Assembly (NCBI GenBank): GCA_021234535.1
Contig: CM037830.1
Location: forward strand, 17,167,116-17,231,115
Origin: Stichopus chloronotus
Lineage: Eukaryota > Echinodermata > Holothuroidea > Aspidochirotida > Stichopodidae
Direction of reading: 5' to 3'
Length of the DNA: 64,000 nt
Under the pieces are notes generated by a model, which saw nothing but the letters and a program-made list of their open reading frames with translations, was not told the DNA's origin and did no database searches. Positions 51,404 to 63,594 of this stretch are shown one piece after another; the stretch's first letter is position 1; each line of letters starts with the position of its first letter. The position numbers were made by a program, and so were the translations under genes.

Positions 51404-52318
51404 AGGGGAGAACTGGATTAGGTGAAACATTCTTTAGAAAAAGAAATCCCATACCCTCCAACTGGATAAAATTGAGGGAAAATTTCATATGCTATTATAT
51501 GGGTATCCTTAAGGGTTAGTAATTTCATTTTGAGTAAACTCAACTGCTCTGTGACCTTCGAAGACGTTCCAACTGACCCCGTGTGGGGTCAGTTGGAACA
51601 TGATTAAAACATCATGAGTAGCTTTATGAAATATGGACTTAGAATATGGTAGTATGGTAAGCAAATTACTGTATCAGTTTGTGAATTGATGAAAGTTTCA
51701 CAAAGCCTCAACAGGTGATAATAAGGAATATAACCATCTGGGTCATTTAATTCTTATTGTCTAAAGTACTTGTTCGTCTGTGGCATTCAAAAACAAATGA
51801 CTTTGCATGCTTGTGATACAAAGCAACTTTTGATTTATATGTATCATGATGCAGCCATTCCTTGAGTACGGATAGGATGTTGTTAATTGGAAAAGGTTCC
51901 AAAATAACACCTAGCAGACTGTTCCAACTAACCCCCATGGCAACTGTGTTGACCATTGACAGGCTTTCTGCAAAATATACTGTAGGGTCTGCAATAACAC
52001 ATGTATCTACCAGCATTTTGTAGTATGAGGCTGCCTTCAGAGAAGACACTATTCTTCCTGATCTTTAAACAACACAAAACTAGAAAATATTTTGAAAATT
52101 ATGATTAACAATACTCAAAGATACAAAAAATTAACATCCCTGACTCTCTTGAGCAGTGTTTGTAGCACTAGTCTTATAAACATACATAGTAGACGAATGT
52201 TACTTACACCTACAGAATGATGGCATCTTTTTAAAATTTCCCTTTGGGGGAAAACAACAATGTTTCAACTAACTTCAAACCCCCACCCTTGGTGTACCAT
52301 CTAACCCCGCTCTCCCCT
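51404..52318. mobile_element. 915-bp element with imperfect terminal inverted repeats
   Basis: The left end AGGGGAGAACTGGATTAGGT and the right end (reverse complement AGGGGAGAGCGGGGTTAGAT) match at 16 of 20 positions. Internally, a perfect palindrome GTTCCAACTGACCCC...GGGGTCAGTTGGAAC lies near 51568-51598, and related GTTCCAACTAACCCCC and GTTTCAACTAAC motifs occur near 51922 and 52262. A 100-codon - strand frame (51747-52049) might be a relic, but no transposase motif is visible. No target-site duplication is clear. Confidence 0.55.
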
Positions 52319-55113
52319 GATGCATACAGTACTTCAGCTGTAGCTAGGCTCCAATAAGGTCAACAAGCTTCAAGAAACCAAGACAACAAATAAAAAAGCC
52401 TCTGTTTGCCAATACACAACGCTGGTTTCCTGCGAGCGCGGGATGTGGGAGTATGGTACATTTACTTCCTGCAGACAATAAACAGACAGTTTGAAATGCT
52501 GATGATATAGCAGGCCATTTGCTTTGGCACTTCCAGGTTATTTTCTGCTTTCTTGGTCAATCTTTGCCCACATTCATGTCATTGATTAGATTAAGCTATC
52601 AATATATTTGATGGTTGTGACCAACGATGTCGAAGGACTGTTTCCACGTCAGTGCACAGGAAAAAGATAGCAAATGGGCTGGATGGCTGGCATATGTACA
52701 CAGTAAAGGTGATCTAGCAAACACAGGAGTGTGACCAGACACACATTCACGCAAATGCTAAAGATATATGGCAGGTTAATGAGCATGACAATAGACATGA
52801 CTGATATGTGTTGAAGAAATGGGCAGAGAGAATCAGACTATGAAACTACTCCTATTGACTCTACTTCTATTCGTCACTGAAAATGTGGATGAATTGGGAC
52901 TGGGAGTTAGTTCATTGTGAGTTAGAAATGTGATAGTGAAATATGTCCTTTAGAATCTGCAAAACAATACCATTTCCTCTTTAAATTGTAAGTGAAAATT
53001 CAGCACAATGTAACTGGTTTGGTTTGAATGAAGGCCTCCTAACCTGTCTCAGCACACCAACTGCATACTATCTACTCTGCTCAAAGAAATGGTAGCATTT
53101 CTAGAACAACTCAAAGGACACTTACTTGACTAGTGCCCTCCATATTCAGTCATTGAATGTGCTTAAAGTGTGGAGTGGTTTAATTACTTACCATTAACAA
53201 CCAGGAATTGGATAGTTACATTATCCAAAAAAAATGTTAAGGATTTTATTGTCTTATTGTTTCATTTTTATGTGTGATCCTAATGATTGTCATCCACTGT
53301 CCAGAAAATTCTCAGATTGTCACATATATGGTAAAACATCTGAAATCCTGAGGACGTGCATGGCTAGGTCAATAAACTAAAGCATCAGGAAGTAAAGTGG
53401 CAACTTTGACATCTTTACTGTCTTTTTTTTTCTATTGAAAAAGATAATGAAAAATCAGGAAATCAAAAATCAAAGTTTACACTGCAAACACTCTCGGTGA
53501 TGGCCTATGTATCTGAATTAACTTTCAGCTGGCAAAGCATCTTCCACTGGACCCAACACTCTCTCCAATCTTCTAACCATTAATTGCACACTCTGCTTTG
53601 CATCTTTACAGGCCAGAGAGCATAGACAGATTGTTTTCATTGCCTGCAACACGTCAATTCCAGACAGCTGTCCTTCATTTTTAAATGTCCTACTTTCCTA
53701 GAAACTAATGAGATTCAAATTACATCATTATCATCTGGTAGGTTACATATTGCATACTGAACTACAGTAGGAAGGATAGGGTAGTTCTGAGGACTTTCCA
53801 CGATTTTTGTGCAATTATTATTTTTTTTTTTGCGAAAAAGGCCAAAAATGTGCACCTCATTACAGAGATTAGGAAATTTCAAAAGATATCACTGTATTGT
53901 CTTTACAGCATTAGATCACCAGGAACAACACGGCATGTTCTGTTTTACGACAATTTTTTCAGAAAACCTTCATGTCACATGATTGACTAATTTACCTACC
54001 AGACTGTCATAAAAGGAAAACTTTATAACTGCAATATAGTCCCTATTTTGTACTTTGGAAGCGTGATACCAATGACCATTTGACAGAGAACTAAAGGTCA
54101 ATGCGTACTTCAACTGTCATAAAACGACTGTACCTTCTGTGGCCTTGGTCCTTAACACTGTCTCAATAAGTGGATGGCTGTAATGATATACTCATTGGAG
54201 TACAAACCTGCACGGCTGTTCCACTGTTCGTTCAAACTTCCTTTTTCCATACGAGCGCTATTTCCTTCGCCATCGCTAGGCGACAAAAATGGACAGGAAA
54301 CTAACAGGCGCATGCAGGGTAAAGTGCAAACAGAAAGTGCATGTTTTCAATGGACAAGGCTGGCAAAGCACAGTTTCACACGTCTCAACATCTCAAATTT
54401 CAGGTCAAAAGGCCAACCACTATCAACCACAATATTCATGGGTACATGTATGGAATATGCATTGTGTGGTACAGTACATGTGACGTACGTGGTTACATAA
54501 CATATTTCTATAAACAGGAATGTCTTCTGCATGTGTGTGTGTGCCTTTGTCTGTCGCTCTGTCTGTCAGTGTTTGTATCTGTTTTTAAATCCACACCATT
54601 TGCATGTGGAAATTTTAAATAATTATCTTCACTAAAATCCCCCAGAAGTCACTTTTCCTGTGATATTCAATCATAACCTTTGTGCAATGTATTTGCAAAA
54701 GTTTGGTTTCCTTATGAGAAACAAATGATATTTATATACCACTTCCTTGCTGATTTAAATGTAAAAACCATATCAAACCGGTTTACGTGACTTGCATTTC
54801 ACAGTTTATATTGTGACATATTGTGGTGTCACGATATCAACCAGCTACTGTAGATCACCACTAAACATTGGCATGTGTGACTCAATGATGTACCCTAGCG
54901 AGCATGTCATCTCAAGCAAACAAGAATGAGATGCAGCGATTTATATGGAGCCAGGTAAATGTAACATGTTTCACGACAACTGACCTAATTTGTTCCCAAA
55001 GAGAAGATAAAAATAAAAAAATTTTGCTAACACTTCAAGCTCCCTCAGTGTGATGAATCAGCCTCAAATTGTTAACTTAAAGTAAAAAGGAGATCACTCC
55101 TTGTGCACCTCCT

Positions 55114-55324
55114 TTGTTTAAATGAAATTTTAAATTGAACTGGGTTATTTGTTAGGTTCCCATACAGTGCTGTCAATAGTAACATTACCAACAAAAGCTC
55201 ACGGTGTCAACACTTAGTTTTTGTTTAAATGAAATTTTAAATTGAACTGGGTTATTGTTAGGTTCCCATACAGTGCTGTCAATAGTAACATTACCAACAA
55301 AAGCTCATGGTGTCAACACTTAGG
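55114..55324 (+). repeat. 107-bp tandem duplication, two copies
   Basis: TTGTTTAAATGAAATTTTAA at 55114 recurs at 55221. The following bases, including CCCATACAGTGCTGTCAATA and CAACAAAAGCTCA, repeat with only about two differences, ending GTGTCAACACTTAG in both. Such near identity points to a recent duplication. Confidence 0.92.
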
Positions 55325-56199
55325 CATACCCTAGTATTCACAGAAAACAACTTTATATTTCCATAAATTTGCCTCACAAGTTCAGCAGGAGCAAGATTTC
55401 TGACAAACAAAATATAAATTTGATGTGTTCAGTAAATGGTTTCCATAAAACAATGTCGAAAAATTGTGTGCTATTACTATGTTTCAGAGTTCAGACATTA
55501 CATATTTTTGACTGCAAACCATACCTATGCAGGTGAGGTGTCAGATTATGGATGCTTGCCAGTTGCCACCCTCACTGTTGCAGTATGTTTGAGTTTCAGA
55601 CAGATAGATGCTCCAAACTGACCATGAAAAGGTATGAATACATTCAATACCTTTCCAGTAGAATTCATTTTTTGTGTGCCAATGTTACGCTTGAGAGTTT
55701 CATGGACATTACAAACAGTTAAACACCAGCAACACCTAAAACAGAGAATTAAAAACTTTCACAATTACATAGAAGTTTGATCCTGGTATTACTGATTTGC
55801 TATCCTGCCAATGAATCAGTTCATGCATCTATCTGTCTTTGTGGATTCGGTCATAGTTTTTACTTTTATGTGACTTTTGACAGCAAGACATAACATTAGC
55901 ATCAAAACTGATTTCAGAACCCTAAGTCAACACTGACTGAAGCATAGGTGACATATTTTGCACCCTATCAAATGAAATCAATGCTCTCTGGAATAAATAG
56001 CTTATTTTTCTGAAGTGTTCATACATCGAGAATTGCTATCATGATTATAGCCATTTTTGGAGAGCATTTTCTCTGTAGGGGTAATTTTCCATCAAATTTT
56101 AGGTGTTTTTTCAGTGATTTAACATTTTTTGTGTATTATATTCTGTCACTTGACACTTTTAAGATAAAATTGAAAATTTATCTTATGTGTACTGCATGT

Positions 56200-56756
56200 T
56201 ACCTTTAAACGTTGTGTGACGTGCCTCTAAAAAAGAGCACCCTTCGTTCAGAAGTTGCAAAGAAAAATCCCCATTGAAAATCTGTTGGTTTATATCTTTT
56301 ACTGTTTTCCAGACATGACTCTTCAAAGTTTAAGAAAAATGCAAAACAGATGACGTGGAGTGTTGCACAATGTCAATATTTCTTTTGTTAAACCTATATA
56401 TTTTGCCTCTCACTGAGTTTCACATTGGTCAGTGATATCCATATTTTTCAAGACGAAAATACATGCTTCCAAAATAAAATCACCTGGTCATATGAAACTC
56501 TCAAATTTCCTAGAAATAAGGTTTATAGACAAGGATTAACATAAGACATATCATAGAAGTCCATCTCCCAGCATCACAAATGTGCATAATTAGCCAATGT
56601 TTATCCATGACACAGCTGTGAGACTCTAATTTTCCTGTAGATTGGTCAATCTTTGACACGTTTTGATGGAATTTGTGGCTATTTTCAACATTTTCAATGC
56701 TTAATGCACCCAATGCTCCAAAATGTCATTTTCAAGTCATGCGACCTTTAATACTT
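56200..56756 (+). repeat. dispersed repeat R2, copy 2
   Basis: This copy is in the same orientation as 20670-21262 and collinear with it, with several small indels. It begins near CCTTTAAACGTTGTGTGACG and ends near TTTTCAAGTCATGCGACC. Confidence 0.8.
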
Positions 56757-59458
56757 TGTTCATGTTTATTTTTTTTACTTTTGTTCTTTCTTCCCTTCTT
56801 GTTTTGTACAGCGTCATTAGCCCTTTCGTGGATTTGGCACGTTATAAGTCTTATTTCACTATTACTATCATTGCAAAAGCCTACGGCTTCACTTTATATT
56901 TTCTACCTCACCAGCTGCTCTAAATGATAACTGGAGGTCAAAAAGAGTTGATCACTGTATTATCTCCACATCTATAGATCACAGAGGAACAGATTTATCG
57001 TTTTTGGTCAGTTAATGCGAAATATGCCGCATGTGATGGTAATGAGGCAAAGCATAGTTATTAAATTTTAGTTTTAACTTTTATTACATAAAGCAGAGAC
57101 TCAGTTTTGCCATGTTTACCTAGACAGAATTAAGAGCTATGCTTACTAGCAATATTATGAAAAGTTGGTGGGGTCCAGATAATACGTGTCACATGATCTC
57201 AATGGATTTATCATGTTGTGTTATTGGCTGCTACTGACATCTACTACAAATTTTAAACATATATCTTCCTGCAGTGTGCATGATGACTAACTTTCCTCAA
57301 GGTCTGATGCAAGTAGTCAAACCAAATGTGACTCACAGAGTAGCAAACATTTTGCAAATTTAAAGTACGCAACTTCACTTAGTCAAACTAATTTACAAAC
57401 ACTCTCAAACTTAAGAGATGAAAGTCCACCAAATGGTGCTGGCGACATAATCTCTCCCCCCCCCCCCTGTACTATATAACTTATGTACATTACCATCAAA
57501 GTGTATTGTTGGTAAATTAAATGCCACAGTGACAAAACAAAACTGCAATTTGTACACACATGTTTGGTTACTTCAGCACATTTTACTTACTTTTGGGGGT
57601 GTCACAACACCTGCAGTGCTACCTGTCAAATGTCACAGAACTCACCTTGCCTAATTTGCCTCATCTGGTGACTCCTGATAGCGTACGGTGAATAAGTCAT
57701 GAATGGTAGGACAATTAAAGGAAAGGGCAAAGTAGGAATTAGTGGATCTAGGATCTGCGCAGATATGTTTCAAAAGGCTTCAAGATGTTAGGAAAGTGTG
57801 GTTGGAGAGTTATCAGAAACTTTAGGTTGGCAGAATGAAAAGAATGACAGTTACTTTGGAAACATTACCTTCTGTTGCAGCGTCACCTCAAACTGATCGG
57901 AGAAAAGCACATACATGTACATCTTTTAGTTGCAAAGGGAATATATATGACAATCAACATAGCAACAAAAAGAAAAAAATTTAACAAGCTCAGCATTCTT
58001 GCTAAGTGCATGAACAAAAGATACCTGTATTTGGTAATAACTCCCTTTAATAGGGATTTGGCACACCACTTTCCTCAACAAAGATGGCAAAATTGCACCA
58101 CTGGATCATTTGAAGTTAAGATTGGTGAGAAAAAAATTTGCCCTGAACTGACGGCATTGCCATAAGGAGGAACTGTCAAAATGACTTTTGAAATTAATAA
58201 AAGAGATTCCAGACATGTGAGTAATGCATTACATCATCCACATAAATCCTGTGATAGTGAAGGCCAGAACACAACTGAAAGATGGCTGCTCTCAACATCA
58301 GAACTTTTCTGTATTGGTTATTCATTTAAGTTATTCAACAACTGACGGAAATGCCGTTGGCTGTTCGGCATGAACGGAACTGGCATTGTCAAAATTTATT
58401 TTAAGATTTTCAGGAATAATACAGACCTGCTGAGTAAGCATTCATTGCCACATTTATGTATTTGCTTACTTCTTAGTTTTATCGTGGGTGTCTATACTTA
58501 ACAGGACTTTACGTGGTTCACCACGTTGGCACTGCTCTAAAATCTAGCGTGAAATATTTTGGTCAGTGATATTTTACATATTTTCCTACATTTATTCAAG
58601 CACTTTTTTTTATTCTTTTGTCACATTTCTATGACCTATTGAGTCATGTGATGTGCCCAATACTCAAAGACCATGGTTTGCATATTCATGAGTTCATGAT
58701 ATTCATTCTTTTAAAATAGTCTTACATGTCTCTGCGGTTCTAGCACGCAGAGTATCCATAGCATACTGACATCCACAGTGCCTGCAATGAGCACACACGG
58801 TATGTCCCTGACCCCATACTACATGGTAAACAGGACACGCTGTCTGAGTCCCCAAAATATGACATTATGTGCCTTTGTGATATTAGGATATTGAAAATGC
58901 TACATTTGAGGACTCTTGTTGCGTTTCACAAAAAAACTGCCACTTTTAGGTTGAAATATGAGTTGAAATTTGTCGAAGAAAGTCAAATTCCACAGAATAT
59001 GTCATAGTCACAAAAAAAAAAAAAAAAACGTTGTCTAAACTCCATTTTTGCAAACATGAATAAATATTCATATCCATTCCCCATTAGTCTGTTTGATTTC
59101 AAGTGATGGTGATTGGCTGCTATGCTCTCTTGGAGAGTTGAGTTTTGTATGGCCAACAAAAATGTTGCAAAATTTTCATATTCAAATATCTGTCTCAGAG
59201 TTTCTAGTTCTCTTTCAGATTGTGTGACAGTTGAGCTTTTCCTCTACTTTCTCTTCCCCGAAACACAAACGAACAACAGAGGTACATGACCAGGTAATTG
59301 CAACTCATGTTCCAGGTTAAATCAATCAGGTACTAGCAGTACTGGTTCGTAATATGACGGTTCACATGCCATCCATCTATTACCTTCAGCCAGGTAATGT
59401 CAGACCTCTTCAAAGAGAACTGACTGGCTGTCAGCCAAACATTGACCAATCCACTTAC

Positions 59459-59608
59459 TTGACGATTTTTGTTTTTGCCCAATTCATACTCGTTACATGC
59501 CATGATAATGACGGAGCCACCGCTCTCCCATAGCAGCCTCCAGAAGTCATTAACCGTCGTAGGTAGAGGACCCTGGGCTGCGATGTACGCATGGTCTCTG
59601 TTAACCCC
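59459..59608 (-). CDS. PTP-PEST-like catalytic exon (YIAxQGPL), first exon found
   Basis: The 150-nt exon is phase 0 to 0, from the acceptor CAATTTCAG to the donor GTAAGT. It begins [20 protein letters not shown] and continues [10 protein letters not shown], then [13 protein letters not shown]. These are the (Y)IAxQGPLxxTxxDFWRMxWE and IxMACxExExGK motifs of PTP-PEST phosphatases. A short extra NKNRQ precedes HKCERYW compared with the human protein. Upstream exons carrying DYINANFI and the N-terminus are not found. Confidence 0.97.
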
Positions 59609-61129
59609 CTGAAATTGAAATAGAAAAAAGAATTTTAAGAAACAATTGCCGACATAACTGATTGGATATTTTAATGTTCAATCACGTCCCTCGAAACGAT
59701 AACGAACATTCTATTAAATCTAGTGTCTTAAAGCAAAATTCTCAACTGGTTCTAAGTTACAGCACTCTTTGATTGACAGCAAATTCAAAAGATGCAGAAA
59801 GATGCAGAGTAGCTCATATACAGTAGCTCAGCACACACAGGGATAGATTGTTTTGATTACACATGTGGAGGAATCTAAGACAAGGCTTAAGGAGGGACTA
59901 GACCCAAGTGGTTTTGGCAAATTGAAACTGTGATGAGTTTTTGTCTTTAAGTGCTCTGGTGTAATAACTTGCATAACAGAAACTTTGTTGTCTAGCACAC
60001 TTTGCAACACATGTTTCAAGAGCATGCGATGTCTGGTGCACGACATTCCATGTTATCTGCAGATATTATCATGTCAGAAAATAGAAGCCACACAGTTGGC
60101 GCTCCAAACCTCAAGGGAGGTGAAGATACTGACCATACACAATATCTACAAAATGTCCAAATTAATTAACTGAGGTGGTAATGTTATGTACCAAACTTGC
60201 GTATCAGATCTGTTGCAAGTGCTATAGACAGTAATACCACAACTGAGTTAAATCCTTTATCATAAGAAGTGATAGCAGAGATAAAATCATCAATTCATGA
60301 TTTTAAATTCGGGTTTTAAGTCAAATACACAGAGTAGGACTGGTACTGGAAATGCTTATTTTAAACTGCTTTTGCCGAACTAGTTGTACAACTGAAGGGG
60401 TAAAACAAATAAATCAGCATTCTTCCTTATTTTCATACTTGAGTGTATATAGCAGTGCCTGTATCACAGTATGTCAATTCAGAGATTAAACAACATGTTG
60501 TAACATATATCTAACTTGAAGCATACAACAAAGTTTGCAAGACAATACAATAACGCCATTAAATTTTTCCATGAAGCAAAGGACAAAAGCCCACACTGTG
60601 ATATTGCAAACAGCAAACAAGATGTCCCAGGTACGTGTACTTTGTGAAATGTGTAAATGATATATATTTATGTAAACAAAACGAGATATAGCACGCTACA
60701 AATATCACATGATCAGCTAATAACAATCTTTTGTAAACATTATTAAAAAATGAAACACACAATGCCCACTTAATTTTCTTGTCTCCTGATTGGTACATGC
60801 TGCAGTTTGTAAGCAGAGTCAGTAATGCATACAATACAGAGACCGCCTGGTTTGCTTGACTCCAGTGTACCTTGAATGATGGCTTATTTATACCTATTGT
60901 TAGTCGCAGGTAGTATTACGTTGTTACGCATAGTCAGTAGCTTACTGCAACAGCACTGTACAATACCTAGAAAGAGGGGGGTATAGCAACCGTCACTGGA
61001 ATAAAGTCTGCACAGCTCAACATACCAGTTTCCTTGATACTGTGTTACTTAATGTTTTAATGTTGACTGGAGGAATACTGCAGTCAAAACAAGATAGCTT
61101 GTCTCATCTATAAGTTACCAAGGAGCAAA

Positions 61130-61440
61130 ATGAGAGACAGAACGTCCCTTGTGGTTAGCCCACGTAGCGCCTCTTTGGTGGGCCTGGTGGTCATCCCTAT
61201 ATGGCTGCCACCAGGATTAGCCTGCCGGCGATGGTCAAACATTCCTTTCACAGAGCTCAAAACTTGATGAAGTTAACATTGATGACCATCGGTCCATTGG
61301 TCGCTGCATAAACGGTCCCATGGAGCACCAGGAGGGTGTCCAGTTACATGTTTATTCACAGTTGACCCACAGGGCTACGTCAAATGGTACCAGGGTTTCT
61401 CTTTCAGCCAATCGCCCTTGAGTTTTTACGACCAGGTTAC
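61130..61440 (-). other. GC-richer block of unknown nature, perhaps a repeat
   Basis: This block is markedly less AT-rich than its flanks. On the - strand it contains CAGCGACCAATGGACCGATG, CGCCGGCAGGCTAATCCTGG and GAGGCGCTACGTGGGCTAAC. A short - strand frame reads HRRQANPGGSHIGMTTRPTK but lacks splice support. It may be a mobile-element or processed-gene remnant. Confidence 0.3.
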
Positions 61441-62223
61441 ATGCTTTTTACAGGACTGAAAGGAATTTGCTGCCAAAGCCAGCAAACATTAGTTTTTCAT
61501 AGCCAGGTCAGTCAAGTTTTACTTACCTAGATTATTATAAGGTCTATTCATTTGATGTCACACTAAATTCATCCACCTGACTCATTCAAAGTGGATGCAG
61601 CATGGTTCCCCTTATGCAAGTTAAATCGCATATAGCATAGGGTGGGGTTTAATGTTCCTCAGATTATTTACATAGCCACAGATCCCTCAAACTGATAATA
61701 TCAGACAGGGAAGTCTTCTCACAAGCAACTTTTAATGGAATAGTGGTGAGGACTACTGAACATCCACAACAGTGGCAAATGAGCACATTACGTTCTATAC
61801 TCACTGCATAAGGAAATGAAAGGAGTCATCTGTGGCTTCTGTTGCCCACAGAGGCTGGTATCTCCCTAGCATCTACAGTTACCTCCTACTTGTTCGTATA
61901 CACATATCAGATATATATCAACTAGTTCAGATAGCTTCTCGACAAGTACTTGAAATAATAGAGATGAAATTCAAAAATATGATGACTGCATGCTTTCTGA
62001 GGGTTATTGTACGACATAAGTGACTGAAAAATTTTGAAAGTTTCCCGCAATAAGTTGTGCCATTCGGTGACTCACAGATTGTGTATCTATGTTTGTCGTT
62101 AAAGAAAAGCTGTTGAAATTATGCAAGGACAGTTATCTATTGCAACACTAAAGTAGGCCTTGATTTCAGCTATCTCCTGGTTTGAGTACATTGTAACCAC
62201 TAACTGCAAAAACACGGCGCACA

Positions 62224-62475
62224 GTTGAGGTGTTTGCTCGGTGTCAGGTCAGGGATGTGCAATACAATGAAGACGACAAAAAGTCATGCCACAATTGTGT
62301 GAAAAACCCCTTTAAGATTCTGGTAGGACAGCGGCTTTTAACTGTGCCCTTAGATATGTATGGTACTGTGTGGTTATGTAAACAGAACATCCCCAAATCT
62401 GAAGGACTGAAGCGTTTACTCGAGCACATCTGGGACAATCTTGAGAACTACAGATCGCTGCAAAGGACTTTATAG
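62224..62475 (+). CDS. candidate terminal exon, unknown protein
   Basis: An 83-codon open segment with no ATG start follows CACGGCGCACAG and ends at TAG 62473-62475. The peptide is protein-like: VRDVQYNEDDKKSCHNCVKN, then PFKILVGQRLLTVPLDMYGT and IPKSEGLKRLLEHIWDNLE. No family is recognised. The polypyrimidine tract before the supposed acceptor is weak, so this could instead be a pseudogene fragment. Confidence 0.35.
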   Translation, partial: VEVFARCQVRDVQYNEDDKKSCHNCVKNPFKILVGQRLLTVPLDMYGTVWLCKQNIPKSEGLKRLLEHIWDNLENYRSLQRTL

Positions 62476-63594
62476 ACACGACATTTCAAATGGGAATCCA
62501 TTTGGCATTCCCCCGAACCTTTGGTTCAACATATAGTTCCTGGTGACATTCAAAGACATGCAGTGTGTGGCTTTTCAGATTGCACTGCTGGTAGCAATAT
62601 TGAATCTGTTACAATGTACAATACTGAAGGTGTAAAGTTGTTTGCACAGTGCCTGGAAATATGATGCCATGAAGTCGGTTGGATCTTGTCGTAGTTTTCA
62701 ACTTCTTTTTTGACTACACTGAAAGTAACAGACCTTTATCCATGAAACATCTCCCATGGCCTTGACGAATGTTGCAGGGGAGAGTTTGTAGCTGGAGGAC
62801 CTCTGGAAAATTTCTTACAATGCTTCTAGTGCACAACTGTACTATATAGTTTAAAAATAGCTAAAAATAATACTTTCATTTTTACGAAGTTACATTACAA
62901 TCTCCCAAACAATAGATCTACCTGCTTTGCGAATTTAAAAATGTAAGAAACGTGAAATATGACATCATGTTTCGACACATGAAGCATGCTAAGTATCATT
63001 TGTGGCAAAGTCAAATCAAAGAGACCTTTATAATGTGATGGCCATGAATTTAACAATGCCTTCGATGGCACAAAACGAGAGAGAATTTAAAGATGGTTCA
63101 TATCATGAAGACTCTGGCAGACAGATCCTGTCTACCATCATGCAAGTGTCACCATTGTGTCATGTCACATGAAAAGATGGGCATTTCAAAATCGGATGGT
63201 AAAACCACCGATACTACAAAACCTGACTCAACTATATTAAAGGAAGATAGGTAGCTCTGACATAACTTTTTGCACTTTCTTTGTCCAAATCAAGTACAAG
63301 CATATCTTCTTAATAGATCTGTGATAAAAAAAAATGATCCGCCAATGACAAATTAGGCCAAAGAAAGTCTAAGATAGAGGACATTTTCAGTATGTTGTTG
63401 CATACTACTAACTTCGGTTGGCATTTACCTTTCTGTACTGTTTAGTACAGACATATGCTGGGATTCTTGGAACTGATACTTAAATCACTTTGTTCATAAC
63501 TGCATACCATCAGAACTTCACAACAGTCAGATTTTCTATTTTGCTCATGGCATTTTGTACTGCGAGAGGGAAAAGTCCCAAAACAAGTGAAACC

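Larger units (their letters stand above)
50335..59458 (-). other. 9.1-kb intron with mobile-element remnants
   Basis: The donor is GTAAGT (- strand). The intron contains the TIR-like element at 51404-52318, the 107-bp duplication at 55114-55324 and repeat R2 copy 2 (56200-56756), listed separately. A 16-A run lies near 59013. No exon is recognised. Confidence 0.65.
11154..59608 (-). other. PTP-PEST family protein tyrosine phosphatase gene (PTPN12/18/22-like), 5' end missing
   Basis: Fifteen exons on the - strand form a cytosolic class I tyrosine phosphatase of the PTP-PEST family. The catalytic domain runs from the xxYIAxQGPL motif through CERYW, WPDHG (general-acid Asp), HCSAGCGRTG (nucleophile Cys and Arg) and QTKDQYEFVHRAI (Q-loop). 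A tail of more than 400 residues follows, rich in Pro, Ser and Lys, with PxxP ligands and Tyr motifs. It includes PEVPMRTADSYELI, the counterpart of PTPN12's PPLPERTPESF segment. The tail ends in RNAKPNGPRPRPP, matching the CTH motif (family form GFGNRxxKPKGPRxPP). Family members dephosphorylate p130Cas, WASP and PSTPIP-type partners; that role here is inferred. Exons encoding the N-terminal helices and the KNRY pTyr loop were not found and may lie beyond 64 kb. All splice phases agree except the 19257/15097 junction. PTPN12 is the closest human protein by eye, but an ancestral single copy for PTPN12/18/22 is equally likely. Confidence 0.9.
59609..63594. other. upstream intron region of the phosphatase gene
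   Basis: I looked on the - strand for an exon encoding the KNRYxDILPxDHSR and YINANFI motifs and found none. A + strand open segment at 62224-62475 and a more GC-rich block at 61130-61440 are listed separately. Otherwise I see only unique AT-rich sequence. Confidence 0.5.
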
